Source: Chitinophagaceae bacterium (GTDB lineage: Bacteria; Bacteroidota; Bacteroidia; Chitinophagales; Chitinophagaceae). Taken from it: a stretch of DNA of 53,796 nucleotides. Within the stretch, counting starts at the first letter, position 1. The number at the start of each line of letters is the position of its first letter. The notes under the pieces were generated by a model. That model was not told the DNA's origin and ran no database searches. It saw only the letters and a program-made list of their open reading frames with translations. Location: the NCBI GenBank assembly GCA_016786885.1, contig JAEUVO010000034.1, forward strand, positions 1 through 53,796, read 5' to 3'. Made by a program: the position numbers and the translations under genes. Shown here in pieces: positions 17,721-26,397 of the stretch.

Positions 17721-18164
17721 GGCAGCGGGTCTTAGATTGATAAAGCTTTTTAGGATACGGAATTTTCTGTCTATTAATCTAATGCATAATAGACAGTAGT
17801 ATTATCATGATCGCTGTTAAAAAATATCTTTTTTCTTTTCACGGACTAAATGAAGTACAAACGGTAATAAACTATCATGAACCCGTAACCCGGATGTTTC
17901 AGGAAGCACACATAAAAACGAAAACAATTGTTTGTATGTCATACTTCGTTTGACACAACTGTAAATATTGTGCATGCGGTGATTCACCTCATACCGATGA
18001 ATAAGCAAATAGATCAGTGCATTTTTATCCCGGGGGCATAAATCATGTTTCAGTCAGGGTAAATCATGTTTCGGTGATAAAGGCGGATTCTCTTGTAGCA
18101 GAACAGGTTGCTGCTTTGTCATGAACTAAGGAATAAACCTGATAATTCAGAAAAAAGTTTAATT
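17721..18164. other. Intergenic region between LytS kinase and SusC
   Basis: This 444-bp stretch separates divergent operons and holds no gene I would defend; a 63-codon frame at 17817-18008 has no family features. Its distinctive element is the 16-bp direct repeat at 18039-18075, described separately. I could not place a good TAnnTTTG promoter in front of the SusC gene. Confidence 0.6.
18039..18075 (+). promoter_or_regulatory. Direct-repeat operator candidate for LytTR regulation of SusCD
   Basis: TAAATCATGTTTCAGT (18039-18054) is repeated as TAAATCATGTTTCGGT (18060-18075), one mismatch in 16, with a 5-base gap and 21-bp period. That is the spacing on one DNA face expected for a LytTR dimer. 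The second copy ends 89 bases before the SusC ATG. Confidence 0.6.
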
Positions 18165-21100
18165 ATGAAAAAGTTGCTACTTACGGTTTTGTTATTGATG
18201 ACAGGGTATTCTTTGCTGCTTGCACAAAAGAATGTCTCTGGTAAAGTGACAGATAAAAAAGACGGTGCACCGATAGCCGGTGTTTCCGTTACAGTAAAAG
18301 GTACTGCTCTTGTAGTACAAACAAATGCGCAGGGAGAATTTACTCTCACCGGAATTGCGGGTAACAGTACACTGATCTTTACCAATGTCAGTTATAAAAC
18401 ACTGGAAACAAAAGTTGGTACCGGCAATACTGTCAATGTGATACTGGAAGAAGATTCCAAACAGTTATCAGAGGTAGTGGTTACGGCCAATGCAATAAAA
18501 AGGGAAGCAAAAAGCCTTGGTTATGCTACCTCGACAATAACGAATGCTGAATTGACAAAAGGAAAAGACAGAAGCGTACTGAATTCCCTGCAGGGTAAAG
18601 TTGCCGGTGTGCAAATATCAAGCAGCTCAGGCGGGGTAGGAAGTTCAACCCGGGTGGTATTCAGGGGAGGCACATCTATCACAGGTAATAATCAGGCATT
18701 GATGGTTGTGGATGGGATACCTATTGACAACTCTCAGACGGATGCCGGTGATAATCTGAATAACCAGGTGGATGCAGGTAACAGGGGCAATGATATTAAC
18801 CCGGAAGATGTGGAATCTGTTACCTTATTAAAAGGGCCGGCTGCGGCAGCTTTATATGGTACCCGTGCTGCAAACGGTGCTATTATAATTACGACGAAAA
18901 CAGGCAAGAGCCTTAAAGGAAAGAAAACGGAGATCATTGTCAGTAGTTCTTATAACCTGGAGTCAATATTAAAATTACCCGATTATCAGAATGAATACGG
19001 ACAAGGCGGACAAGGAGCACCTGATTCAAGAGAGAATTTCAGCTGGGGACCAAGATTCGACGGATCAATGCGTCCATGGGGACAGCAAATCGGCGACTCA
19101 CAACGGGTGAAACCTTATGTAGGGCTAAAAAATAATGTGAAAGAGTTTTTTGACATTGGAAGAACAATGACCAACAACGTTTCATTTGCACAGAACAATG
19201 AAAAGAACAGTTATTTTTTATCCTTCAATAATATAGATCAGAAAGGAATAATGCCCGGCACAGAATACAGGAGGAATTCTGTTAAACTATCCGGAACGGC
19301 GGACCTGACAGATAAATTATACAGTTCGGCTTCTATTAATTATATACGTTCCAAGGGAGATCTTTCTATACAGGGCCAGGGCAATTCACCATATGACCAG
19401 GTATTGCAAACACCCAGGGACATTTCTTTATTGGAACTTAAAGATTACAAGAACAAATTCAATGACCTGAATGGCTATTATGGTGCCTATACCGTTAACC
19501 CCTGGTATTATCTCGGCGAAGATTCTTATACATCTGTTGTGGACAGGATACTTGGGAATGTTCAGCTTGGATTCAAACCAGTGAAATGGATCGATATCAG
19601 TTTGCGGGTAGGTTCGGATGTATCTAATGATAAGCGTATACAAATAGAATCAAAAAGGGTGATAGATCCGAACAGCCAGAACTTCGCCAGAAAATTTGAC
19701 GGGCATTATGCTGAAACAGGTATCAACATAAGAGAATTTACTTCAGACCTGATCGCTACTGCTAAAAGAGATCTTACTCAGGATCTGTCATTAAGCGTCT
19801 TGCTGGGACATAATATCAGGCAACGTAATGTAGATATTCAATTCAGCGAGATCAATTCACTTACCATACCATTCTATTATAACTTGGCCAATTCGGCACA
19901 GCCGCCGCGAAGCACAAACTTCAATAGTATACGCCGGTTATACGGTGTGTATTCTGATGTCAATCTTTCTTTCAGAAACTATTTATTCCTTGGTATTACA
20001 GGAAGGAATGACTGGTCTTCTACATTACCAAAAGGAAAGAATAATTTCTTTTATCCCAGTGTAAATACTTCGTTTGTCTTTAGTGAAGCATTCAAGATGC
20101 CTGCCTTTATTTCCTATGGAAAAATAAGAGCCAGTGCAGCACAGGTTGGTAATGATGCAGCTCCTTACCTCCTGGAATCAGTATTTATTACCGGTACAGT
20201 GGGTGATGGCCAGCAAAATTCACAGGTGGACTTTCCATTAAATGGTGTTCCAGGGTTTACACAGAGTAACATTATTGGTAACCCGGAAATAAAACCGGAG
20301 ATCACTACTTCTTATGAATTGGGTCTTGAATTCGGCCTTTTCAATAACAGGATATCCTTTGAAGGAACTGTCTATTCCAACAGAAGTAAAGACCAGATCA
20401 TTACAGTGCCCATTGCAGCTACATCAGGTTATACAACACAAACCTTGAACGCAGGGCTTATTACCAATAAAGGAGTGGAGATCTTATTAAGAGGAACACC
20501 GGTACGGGCAAAAAGTTTTACCTGGGATGTAACAGCCACGTTTACCAAAAATGAAAATAAAGTGGTGGAGCTTTTCCCCGGAACAGAGCAACTGGGACTG
20601 GGAGGCTTTAGCAGTGGTACATTAGTGGCACAGGTAGGGCAACCTTATGGTTCTTTCTTTGGTGCATCATTTTTAAGATCACCTGATGGTAATATAGTAG
20701 TTGATGCAACAACAGGCTATCCTGTTATTGATCCGCAGGCAAAGATCCATGGGAATGTGCAGCCGGATTTTCTTGCCGGACTGAATAATAGTTTTTCTTA
20801 CAAAGGATTCAGTTTATCATTCCTGTTTGATGCCCGCAAAGGAGGAGTCTTTTTTTCAAGAACCAGAACATTGCAGGAATTTCTTGGAACAGATCCCCGC
20901 ACTTTATATAATAACCGGCAGGCATTTGTGGTACCCGGCAGCGTAATACTTATGCCGGACGGAAAATATGCTGTTAATACAACACCGGTTCAAAATGCGG
21001 AGAACTACTGGACCTCTGTCAGCTCAACTACTGCGATGGAACATTTGATTGACGCCAGTTTTATAAAATTGAGAGAAGCATCATTGACTTACAGGCTGCC

Positions 21101-21302
21101 TGCAAGCATGTTCAAAAATAAATCTATCAAAGGGATCACAGTAGGATTTTCCGGCAGGAACCTGTGGTTATGGACACCAAAAGAAAATACTTACTCAGAT
21201 CCTGAAACCAGTTCTTTCGGAACAGGTAATGTACAGGGCTATGAATATGGTACCATTCCTTCTATGAGAAATTATGGTGTCAACGTCAGGTTAACATTTT
21301 AA
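18165..21302 (+). CDS. SusC/RagA-family TonB-linked outer-membrane transporter
   Basis: The start is taken at the ATG 18165, which opens a signal peptide (1-20, LLLAQ), giving 1045 residues. A carboxypeptidase-regulatory-like beta domain follows (about 22-100, VSGKVTDKKDGAPIAGVSV), then a TonB-box-like EVVVTA and plug domain (about 105-230, with GTRAANGAIIITTK). The barrel ends with terminal Phe in NVRLTF. With the SusD gene 19 bases downstream it forms a nutrient-import complex in the outer membrane. No glycoside hydrolase or peptidase is in the operon, so the ligand is unknown; LytTR control is likely. Confidence 0.94.
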   Translation: MKKLLLTVLLLMTGYSLLLAQKNVSGKVTDKKDGAPIAGVSVTVKGTALVVQTNAQGEFTLTGIAGNSTLIFTNVSYKTLETKVGTGNTVNVILEEDSKQLSEVVVTANAIKREAKSLGYATSTITNAELTKGKDRSVLNSLQGKVAGVQISSSSGGVGSSTRVVFRGGTSITGNNQALMVVDGIPIDNSQTDAGDNLNNQVDAGNRGNDINPEDVESVTLLKGPAAAALYGTRAANGAIIITTKTGKSLKGKKTEIIVSSSYNLESILKLPDYQNEYGQGGQGAPDSRENFSWGPRFDGSMRPWGQQIGDSQRVKPYVGLKNNVKEFFDIGRTMTNNVSFAQNNEKNSYFLSFNNIDQKGIMPGTEYRRNSVKLSGTADLTDKLYSSASINYIRSKGDLSIQGQGNSPYDQVLQTPRDISLLELKDYKNKFNDLNGYYGAYTVNPWYYLGEDSYTSVVDRILGNVQLGFKPVKWIDISLRVGSDVSNDKRIQIESKRVIDPNSQNFARKFDGHYAETGINIREFTSDLIATAKRDLTQDLSLSVLLGHNIRQRNVDIQFSEINSLTIPFYYNLANSAQPPRSTNFNSIRRLYGVYSDVNLSFRNYLFLGITGRNDWSSTLPKGKNNFFYPSVNTSFVFSEAFKMPAFISYGKIRASAAQVGNDAAPYLLESVFITGTVGDGQQNSQVDFPLNGVPGFTQSNIIGNPEIKPEITTSYELGLEFGLFNNRISFEGTVYSNRSKDQIITVPIAATSGYTTQTLNAGLITNKGVEILLRGTPVRAKSFTWDVTATFTKNENKVVELFPGTEQLGLGGFSSGTLVAQVGQPYGSFFGASFLRSPDGNIVVDATTGYPVIDPQAKIHGNVQPDFLAGLNNSFSYKGFSLSFLFDARKGGVFFSRTRTLQEFLGTDPRTLYNNRQAFVVPGSVILMPDGKYAVNTTPVQNAENYWTSVSSTTAMEHLIDASFIKLREASLTYRLPASMFKNKSIKGITVGFSGRNLWLWTPKENTYSDPETSSFGTGNVQGYEYGTIPSMRNYGVNVRLTF

Positions 21303-21321
21303 TAAAACTAAAAAGTAAGTC

Positions 21322-22815
21322 ATGAGAACAATAAGAAAAATAAAGCTGGCTGTTCTTGCCATCGCATTGCTCGGTGCATCATCCTGCAAAAAGAATTTCC
21401 TGGATGTAAATGTTGATCCAAATAATCCGACACAGGCATCAGTTGATCTTGTATTGCCAACAGCATTGGGCTATGCCGCATACAATCTTGGTAATCCTTA
21501 TCAGGTATTGGGAGGATACTGGGGACAGGTATGGACACAGGGACCCACCGGCAGCCAGTTCCAGGTATATGATCAGTACAGTATCACCAGTACCAACTTC
21601 GACCGGCAATGGGTGAGTATCTATGCCGGACCATTGAATGATTTTAAATACATCATTGATGAAGGAATAAAATCAGGTAAGAATAATTATGCAGCTGTTG
21701 GAAAGATCATGCAGGCTTATCTCTTCCAGGTAATGACAGACCTGCATGGTGATATTCCTTTTTCAGAATCATTGCAGGGAGGTAAAGGTGTAATAGCGCC
21801 AAAGTTTGACAGCCAGCAGGAAGTGTATGATGGCTTAATTAAGCTGGTGGATGAAGGGCTGGCATTGATAGATGAGAACAGTTCAGTTCATCCCGGTGAA
21901 GATGATTTCTTTTATCATGGTGATATGCACCTGTGGCAAAAATTTGCCAACACCCTGAAATTAAAGATCTACCTGCGGCAGGCATATGTACGGCCGGCAG
22001 TTGCACAGGCAGGCATACAAGCCATGTATGCAGCAGGAGCAGAATTTATTGACCAGGGAGAAGAAGCATCTGTACCGTTCAGCAATGTTACTTTCAATCA
22101 GCATCCTCTTTATGCGCATATAAATTCGGTAGGGGAATTTAATATTCTTGCCAGCCAGACATCGATCGGTTCATTGCTTGCATTGAACGATCCCAGAATT
22201 GATGTTTTTTACAGGAGAGCAACAGCAGCCCCAAACACCGGTAACCATGTGGGAATAATACAAGGCATGGGGCGGTTATTACCCAATCCTGCTTCATTGA
22301 ATGACCGCCAGTTTTCCAAACCCGGCCCTGCTGTGGGTGGCCCCGGCGGACCGGCAGCCAGGGTAATATTTATGAGCGAAGCGGAAAGTTATTTTTTGCA
22401 GGCAGAAGCAGTGCTGAGAGGATGGGGAACGGGTGATGCTGAGCAATTATATTATGATGGCATCGCTTTATCATTTCTCAGCTGGGGTCTTTCCTTTGCC
22501 CAGTTCAATACATATGCTTCGCAAGTGGCGGTTGAATACCCGATAGCAGGTTCAACAGAAGAGAAACTGAGAGCCATTATTTTTCAGAAATGGACCAGTA
22601 TGTGTGGCTCACAAAACCTGGAAGCATGGACCGAGTGGAGAAGAACAGGCTATCCTGATATATTCACCGTTTCTGCCAGCAGTAATATCGGGAATAAATT
22701 TCCTGTACGCTTACTGTACCCCGATTCTGAGGTAACCAGCAATCCCAACACACCACCACAAAAAACTATTACTGATAAAGTTTGGTGGGATGTAAATACA
22801 ACCGGGCAAAACTGA
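21322..22815 (+). CDS. SusD/RagB-family nutrient-binding lipoprotein
   Basis: The 497-residue protein begins with a lipoprotein signal (lipobox GASSC, Cys22). It has the SusD-like_2 pattern: NPNNPTQAS-like start, repeated TPR-type helices (AYLFQVMTDLHGDIPFSESL near 133-152), EAESYFLQAEAVLRG near 353, and the C-terminal SQNLEAWTEWRRTGYPD. It caps the SusC barrel and binds the ligand. This subfamily is often found without carbohydrate enzymes, which fits this locus. Confidence 0.93.
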   Translation: MRTIRKIKLAVLAIALLGASSCKKNFLDVNVDPNNPTQASVDLVLPTALGYAAYNLGNPYQVLGGYWGQVWTQGPTGSQFQVYDQYSITSTNFDRQWVSIYAGPLNDFKYIIDEGIKSGKNNYAAVGKIMQAYLFQVMTDLHGDIPFSESLQGGKGVIAPKFDSQQEVYDGLIKLVDEGLALIDENSSVHPGEDDFFYHGDMHLWQKFANTLKLKIYLRQAYVRPAVAQAGIQAMYAAGAEFIDQGEEASVPFSNVTFNQHPLYAHINSVGEFNILASQTSIGSLLALNDPRIDVFYRRATAAPNTGNHVGIIQGMGRLLPNPASLNDRQFSKPGPAVGGPGGPAARVIFMSEAESYFLQAEAVLRGWGTGDAEQLYYDGIALSFLSWGLSFAQFNTYASQVAVEYPIAGSTEEKLRAIIFQKWTSMCGSQNLEAWTEWRRTGYPDIFTVSASSNIGNKFPVRLLYPDSEVTSNPNTPPQKTITDKVWWDVNTTGQN

Positions 22816-22840
22816 TTTTAATAACAATAAATAATAGCAG

Positions 22841-23479
22841 ATGAAACATATTAATAAACTACTCATGATCCTTGCCCTGCCGGTATTACTGATTACCGGT
22901 TGCAAGAAGGATACAACAGAAGGAGTGTCGCAAACGGTTAAAGTGAGTTACCCGGAGATAACACTGAATGGCAATGCACTGGTTATTGTGGCCATAGGCG
23001 CCACCTATACAGATGCAGGCGCAAAATTGAAAGATGATATTACCGGTGCGATAACTGATATACAACCGACCGATAACCCGGTGAATACAGCAGTACCGGG
23101 ATTGTATGTGGTCACTTTCAGTGCATCCAATGCCAATGGTTTTGAAACATCGGTAACAAGACTGGTAGCCGTTACATCAGTTACCGGAACTATAAACAGG
23201 CAGGGTACTTACCTGCGTACAGCTACGGGTATTAATTGTTATATCACCAAACTGACAGACGGGGTATATGAAGTAAAGAACCCGGCGGGTTTTTCAGGCA
23301 GTACAAATACAATTGTGTATATGGTGGAAACAGCGCCTAATATTTATGTATGCCCGCCACAGCCAACAGATTTTGGCACCATGTCGGTCATCAATATCAA
23401 TTTTACTGCAACCGGCGCAACGTGGAATGTAATAAATCCCGGCTTCGGTACGGGACAACGAATTTTTATAAAGCAATAA
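22841..23479 (+). CDS. Surface lipoprotein with Ig-like (DUF5011/DUF5012-type) domain
   Basis: The 212-residue product is a lipoprotein (lipobox ITGC, Cys21). An Ig-like module at about 35-115 shows the DUF5011-type pattern (ITLNGNALVIVAIGATYTDA, then VPGLYVVTFSASNANG). A beta-rich C-terminal domain of about 95 residues follows. Third gene of the SusCD operon, 25 bases after the SusD stop. Such third lipoproteins commonly act as surface ligand-binding accessories. I infer that role here from position. Confidence 0.8.
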   Translation: MKHINKLLMILALPVLLITGCKKDTTEGVSQTVKVSYPEITLNGNALVIVAIGATYTDAGAKLKDDITGAITDIQPTDNPVNTAVPGLYVVTFSASNANGFETSVTRLVAVTSVTGTINRQGTYLRTATGINCYITKLTDGVYEVKNPAGFSGSTNTIVYMVETAPNIYVCPPQPTDFGTMSVININFTATGATWNVINPGFGTGQRIFIKQ

Positions 23480-23592
23480 GAAACTAAACGGGGTTTTAGT
23501 ATAGAGCAAGGTTGCATCTCAGGTTATGATGAAGCAGTGAACGAATTAATGCAACGGCTGTTTTCAGCAGAGCTTATCATAATCAGGTCCTG

Positions 23593-23627
23593 AAGGGGCT
23601 GTCCAGCGTAAAGGGCAGCCTCTTTTT
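23593..23627 (+). terminator. Terminator of the SusCD operon
   Basis: AAGGGGCTGTCC (23593-23604) pairs with GGGCAGCCTCTT (23613-23624) in a 12-bp stem with two G-U pairs and an 8-base loop, followed by a T run. It lies about 115 bases after the last operon gene. Confidence 0.8.
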
Positions 23628-23659
23628 ATTTGTCACACACAAGAACAAGCCAACGGATG

Positions 23660-23699
23660 AACGGTGTAAAATATGTTTATACGAGACCGTTATTTTTTT
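23660..23699 (+). terminator. Second terminator-like hairpin
   Basis: AACGGT (23660-23665) and ACCGTT (23686-23691) close an inner A/T-rich stem and are followed by seven T residues at 23693-23699. It has no obvious gene of its own and may be a backup for the SusCD operon. Confidence 0.45.
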
Positions 23700-23834
23700 A
23701 GCTATGAAAATTCATGGTACAGTAAATGTGATTAGGCGCCGGCAACAACAGGATATAACTTTACCATACAAACAGGCAAAGAACATTTTTTATAAACGAT
23801 TTTCTCATGTTAACGGTCTTAACTGATCAAAACG

Positions 23835-23857
23835 CAGGTGGTTCTTTAGCCGGCCTG
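23835..23857 (-). terminator. Terminator-like hairpin after the gene remnant
   Basis: On the minus strand GCAGG and CCTGC form a short stem just after the stop codon at 23864-23866, followed by GTTTTG. On the plus strand the same stem is followed by seven T residues, so it can act in either direction. Confidence 0.4.
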
Positions 23858-23863
23858 CTTTTT

Positions 23864-23956
23864 TTAAAAACTGATACCTGCCCCGATGCTGCCGCCAGCA
23901 TATACTTTACCGTTCATTTTCCAGAAATGATCAGAAGGCGGTTCAAAAATCTGACA
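23864..23956 (-). pseudogene. 3' remnant of an outer-membrane protein gene
   Basis: Reading minus from about 23956 to a TAA at 23864-23866 gives a short peptide ending FWKMNGKVYAGGSIGAGISF. It has alternating polar and hydrophobic residues and a terminal Phe, as in the last strand of outer-membrane beta-barrels. A terminator-like hairpin follows, as for a real gene. Upstream the frame stays open but loses any such character and runs into the repeat region at about 23960. I read this as the tail of a gene whose front was lost when the accessory island arose. No start is present. Confidence 0.4.
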
Positions 23957-23957
23957 A

Positions 23958-24066
23958 TGCAAAACTAGAGAGTTGCAGGTCCGCTTGGACTGCTGCTGAA
24001 TAGAGATAAAATGTTGAGAGTTTGCTTGTCAAGCTACCAATTGCAGCAAACCGTTTGTGGGTTGCA
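23958..24066 (-). repeat. Degenerate attC-like site at the left end of the cassette array
   Basis: On the minus strand, just after the stop codon at 24070, TGCAACCCACAAAC resembles the complement of the cassette's own start (GTTAGTTGCA at 24838-24847 read on the minus strand). CTGCAATTGG and CAGCAG blocks shared with the better sites follow. Similarity is partial and the right border is vague. Confidence 0.35.
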
Positions 24067-24069
24067 GTT

Positions 24070-24816
24070 TTATTGAATTACAATGTCTTCGAATTTATAA
24101 TCGTCTGGTATGTTCTGAAACTTATTTTTTGTGATTTTTATTTTAGCCTTTCTATCTTCAATTGTGAAATAATATACAGAATAACCATACATAAATTGTC
24201 TGTCTTCTCCGTTAATTGTCACACTACTGAAGTTTGTAGCAGAATGAGAATTGCCTCCGCTTAATCCATCAATTGAATAACCGTCTTTAAATTTTAGAAT
24301 GTCAGTATACTCTGGTTCGGTTGTAAATGTTATTGAATTGTCAGGCTTTTTTGTCGTTTTACTGTTTGCTGGAATACGTTGTTCAACAATTATACAAAAT
24401 GAAGTGTCGCTGGTCATTACTTTTCTAAACCAAATGCCTTTGTCAGTATTAGGTAAAGCGTCAATTACTTCAAAAATTATTTTGTTGGTAGTATATTTGG
24501 TTTTGTCAAGATAGAACTCTAAAGGGCCAATTTCATTTTTCCCCTTTTTAACAGCATTTACATTCATTGTTAACTCACCATTGTCAGTTGTACTTATGTC
24601 ATTGGATAATTGAACTTTCCCTGCTAAAGATTTAAAAATATTTGCCCTCAAATGATTAATGTCCAAAGATATTTGAAATGTTTCCTTAAGTCGTGGCTGC
24701 GGTGTTGAGATTGTTAATTCTATTGTTTGTGGTTCTGCAAGTAATGAGTCAATATTCTGTGTCTTACCAATGGATGCCAGTAGAATTAAGAAAGTAAGTA
24801 AAAGTGTCTGTTTCAT
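24070..24816 (-). CDS. Secreted BatD-like protein in gene cassette 3
   Basis: The 248-residue product has a signal peptide (1-19, cleaved near GKTQ). About 30-125 resembles the beta-sandwich of BatD/oxygen-tolerance proteins, including the pattern KNEIGPLEFYLDKTKYTTN followed by IIFEVID. The rest (130-248) is unassigned. It lacks the membrane segment expected of full BatD, so only a partial relationship is claimed. It is AT-rich compared with genes outside the island and lies between attC-like sites at 24839-25036 and about 23958-24066. Confidence 0.7.
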   Translation of the reverse strand: MKQTLLLTFLILLASIGKTQNIDSLLAEPQTIELTISTPQPRLKETFQISLDINHLRANIFKSLAGKVQLSNDISTTDNGELTMNVNAVKKGKNEIGPLEFYLDKTKYTTNKIIFEVIDALPNTDKGIWFRKVMTSDTSFCIIVEQRIPANSKTTKKPDNSITFTTEPEYTDILKFKDGYSIDGLSGGNSHSATNFSSVTINGEDRQFMYGYSVYYFTIEDRKAKIKITKNKFQNIPDDYKFEDIVIQ

Positions 24817-24838
24817 ATTTGAAGGGTTATGAAAAATT

Positions 24839-25036
24839 GCAACTAACGGCCAGGGCTTTATGCAGATTGGGAATTAGTATTCCGTCTGCCGATAACCGCT
24901 GCTGATTGAAAATATATTGTTGAAGTTAAGTACAAAAGCTGATAGTAATTTGTCTGACCGAACAACTGCTGATGCTTGCAATTAGCTGATGTTGCAATGT
25001 TGTGCCCAACTTGCATAAAACACAATGTTAGTAGCC
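24839..25036 (-). repeat. attC-like site A
   Basis: Read on the minus strand it begins GGCTACTAAC (25036-25027, overlapping the stop of the upstream gene) and ends GGCCGTTAGTTGC (24851-24839). GGCTACTAAC is the exact complement of GTTAGTAGCC, which opens the same cassette at the end of site B. The 5' half shares TTTTATGCAAGTTGGGC and AGCTAATTGCAA blocks with the sites at 29830-29929 and 25833-25964. The 3' half shares CAGCAGCGGTTA with site C. Confidence 0.65.
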
Positions 25037-25810
25037 GTTTTTCTTCTGTCCATTTTTTAAAACTTGAATTTTTGTATACCGAAACACTTTGCCTGCTTCG
25101 TCTTGCCCAACTTTTGATAAGTTCCTTTTTGGGAAACCGTTTTCGCTTACGATTTGTCCTGTTACTTTAATTTGAACAGGTAAATTTTCTCCATCGAATA
25201 GAGTGTCAGCTTTTATTAAATTTTCATTTGAAGGCTCCAACCAATAACGAATTCTTTTTTCGGGATTATTGTCAAATTTCAGCTCACTCCACTGTGCACA
25301 AGTGCAAGAAATTGCATTATAACCAAGTGTCAGAGTTTGGATTTTATTGTCAGGGTTAAAATTTGGTTTATCAATTACTTCAATTTCTGAATAACGAAAT
25401 ACTTTTGCTTTTTCTAATTGTTCCTCTGTCTGCATAGTTCCTTTTGGATAGTCCGGTCGTGTATAAAACTGCCCTTTTATTTTTATGCTGTGTCGTGAGG
25501 CGTCAAAATATATTGGCAATTCCAAACTATCGCTTGCAGGCTCAATAAAAATGCAATGTTCTGCAAGTTTGTTGTCTTGATATTTATCAAAGTCAGCGGG
25601 TGTCACCCAATTGGCACAAGCACAACCCCAAACAATATATTCAAGTTCTAAATTTTCAATCTTGCCTGTCAAAGTATTTGTAGAGTCTGAAATTACTTTT
25701 GGCTTTAAACGATCAGCTACTTTTGCTGTGTCTACTTGAATGCTTTTTGTCTTGTCTGGTTGTGTTGAACAAGATGAGATTAGAAGTAGTATGGGTAAGA
25801 ATTTTTTCAT
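25028..25810 (-). CDS. Duplicated-domain lipoprotein with CxCAxW motifs, gene cassette 2
   Basis: The 260-residue protein is a lipoprotein (lipobox ISSC, Cys14). It consists of two diverged copies of a beta-rich module of about 95 residues: the first has WGCACANW near 62-69 and ends VFRYSEIEVI, the second has SCTCAQW near 168-174 and ends VFRYTKIQVL. Both contain an I/V-K-G/T-GQ strand and a P-rich turn. The paired cysteines could bind metal or form a disulfide. I do not recognise the family. The gene fills one cassette between sites B and A. Confidence 0.75.
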   Translation of the reverse strand: MKKFLPILLLISSCSTQPDKTKSIQVDTAKVADRLKPKVISDSTNTLTGKIENLELEYIVWGCACANWVTPADFDKYQDNKLAEHCIFIEPASDSLELPIYFDASRHSIKIKGQFYTRPDYPKGTMQTEEQLEKAKVFRYSEIEVIDKPNFNPDNKIQTLTLGYNAISCTCAQWSELKFDNNPEKRIRYWLEPSNENLIKADTLFDGENLPVQIKVTGQIVSENGFPKRNLSKVGQDEAGKVFRYTKIQVLKNGQKKNGY

Positions 25811-25832
25811 TAACAGAATGCTGCTATAAAAT

Positions 25833-25964
25833 GGCTACTAACGGGCAGGTATTGCCGATGGTGAGGAATTTTATATTTGCCCGCCCGGAACCGCTGCCCG
25901 GCTTTGCAATTAGCCGAAGTTTGTTTGTCCTGCCACACTTGAGTAAAACCTTTTGTTATGCGCA
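25833..25964 (-). repeat. attC-like site B
   Basis: On the minus strand it opens with TGCGCATAAC (25964-25955) and closes with GTTAGTAGCC (25842-25833). The opening is the exact complement of GTTATGCGCA, which begins the same cassette at site C (26511-26502). An inner GGCAGG pairs with CCTGCC near the two ends. A run of about 48 bases at its right side is nearly identical to site C (five differences). Confidence 0.65.
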
Positions 25965-25977
25965 CAGCGGTTAAAGG

Positions 25978-26397
25978 TTAGCGACTACTGTTTTGTTTCT
26001 TTAGAAGATCATTTATACCATCTGAAGTTGTTATAAACCGAAACGTACCGAGTGAGTAATTCTTGTTTAATGTCAAGCTCGTTGTCTTTGCACCAGCTTT
26101 ACTGAAAATTGTTACAAAAACATAAACATCATAAGTATCTGATTTATCAATGCCGATATATTTGAAGGATTTCAGTGTACCAAACTCCTTAAGAGCTGAA
26201 GCATTCCCTTCATTTGTCCATAAAGGTTTGGTGGGTTTAAAGTCATCTGGACTATATCCAAACATAGCATTTATACTATCTCCAAGCCCCGCATTATAGA
26301 ATTTCTGAAATTTTGTCATGGCATTTTCATAATCTGTTTTTGATTGGCCAGCTACCGCAAGAGGTAGCAGGAAAATCACAAGTGCAATGAATTTCAT
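25978..26397 (-). CDS. Small secreted protein (DUF3887-like), gene cassette 1
   Basis: The 139-residue product has a signal peptide (1-17, AVAGQ). The N-terminal part (MTKFQKFYNAGLGDSINAMF) followed by an alpha+beta core resembles the NTF2-like DUF3887 family, which I assign with low certainty. It ends 13 bases before the outer end of site B and starts about 105 bases after the end of site C, as expected for a single-gene cassette. Confidence 0.65.
   Translation of the reverse strand: MKFIALVIFLLPLAVAGQSKTDYENAMTKFQKFYNAGLGDSINAMFGYSPDDFKPTKPLWTNEGNASALKEFGTLKSFKYIGIDKSDTYDVYVFVTIFSKAGAKTTSLTLNKNYSLGTFRFITTSDGINDLLKKQNSSR

Larger units (their letters stand above)
23480..23863. other. Non-coding stretch after the SusCD operon
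   Basis: It contains two terminator-like hairpins (23593-23627, 23660-23699) and a minus-strand terminator (23835-23857). A 40-codon frame at 23704-23826 has no supporting features. Nothing else is recognised. Confidence 0.5.

Noticed and set aside
17817..18008. Minus-strand frame of 63 codons upstream of SusC
   Set aside because: No signal, domain or promoter. It lies in the regulatory region between divergent operons.
23704..23826. Plus-strand frame of 40 codons after the SusCD operon
   Set aside because: Composition is not protein-like, and it sits in a region of hairpins and broken sequence.
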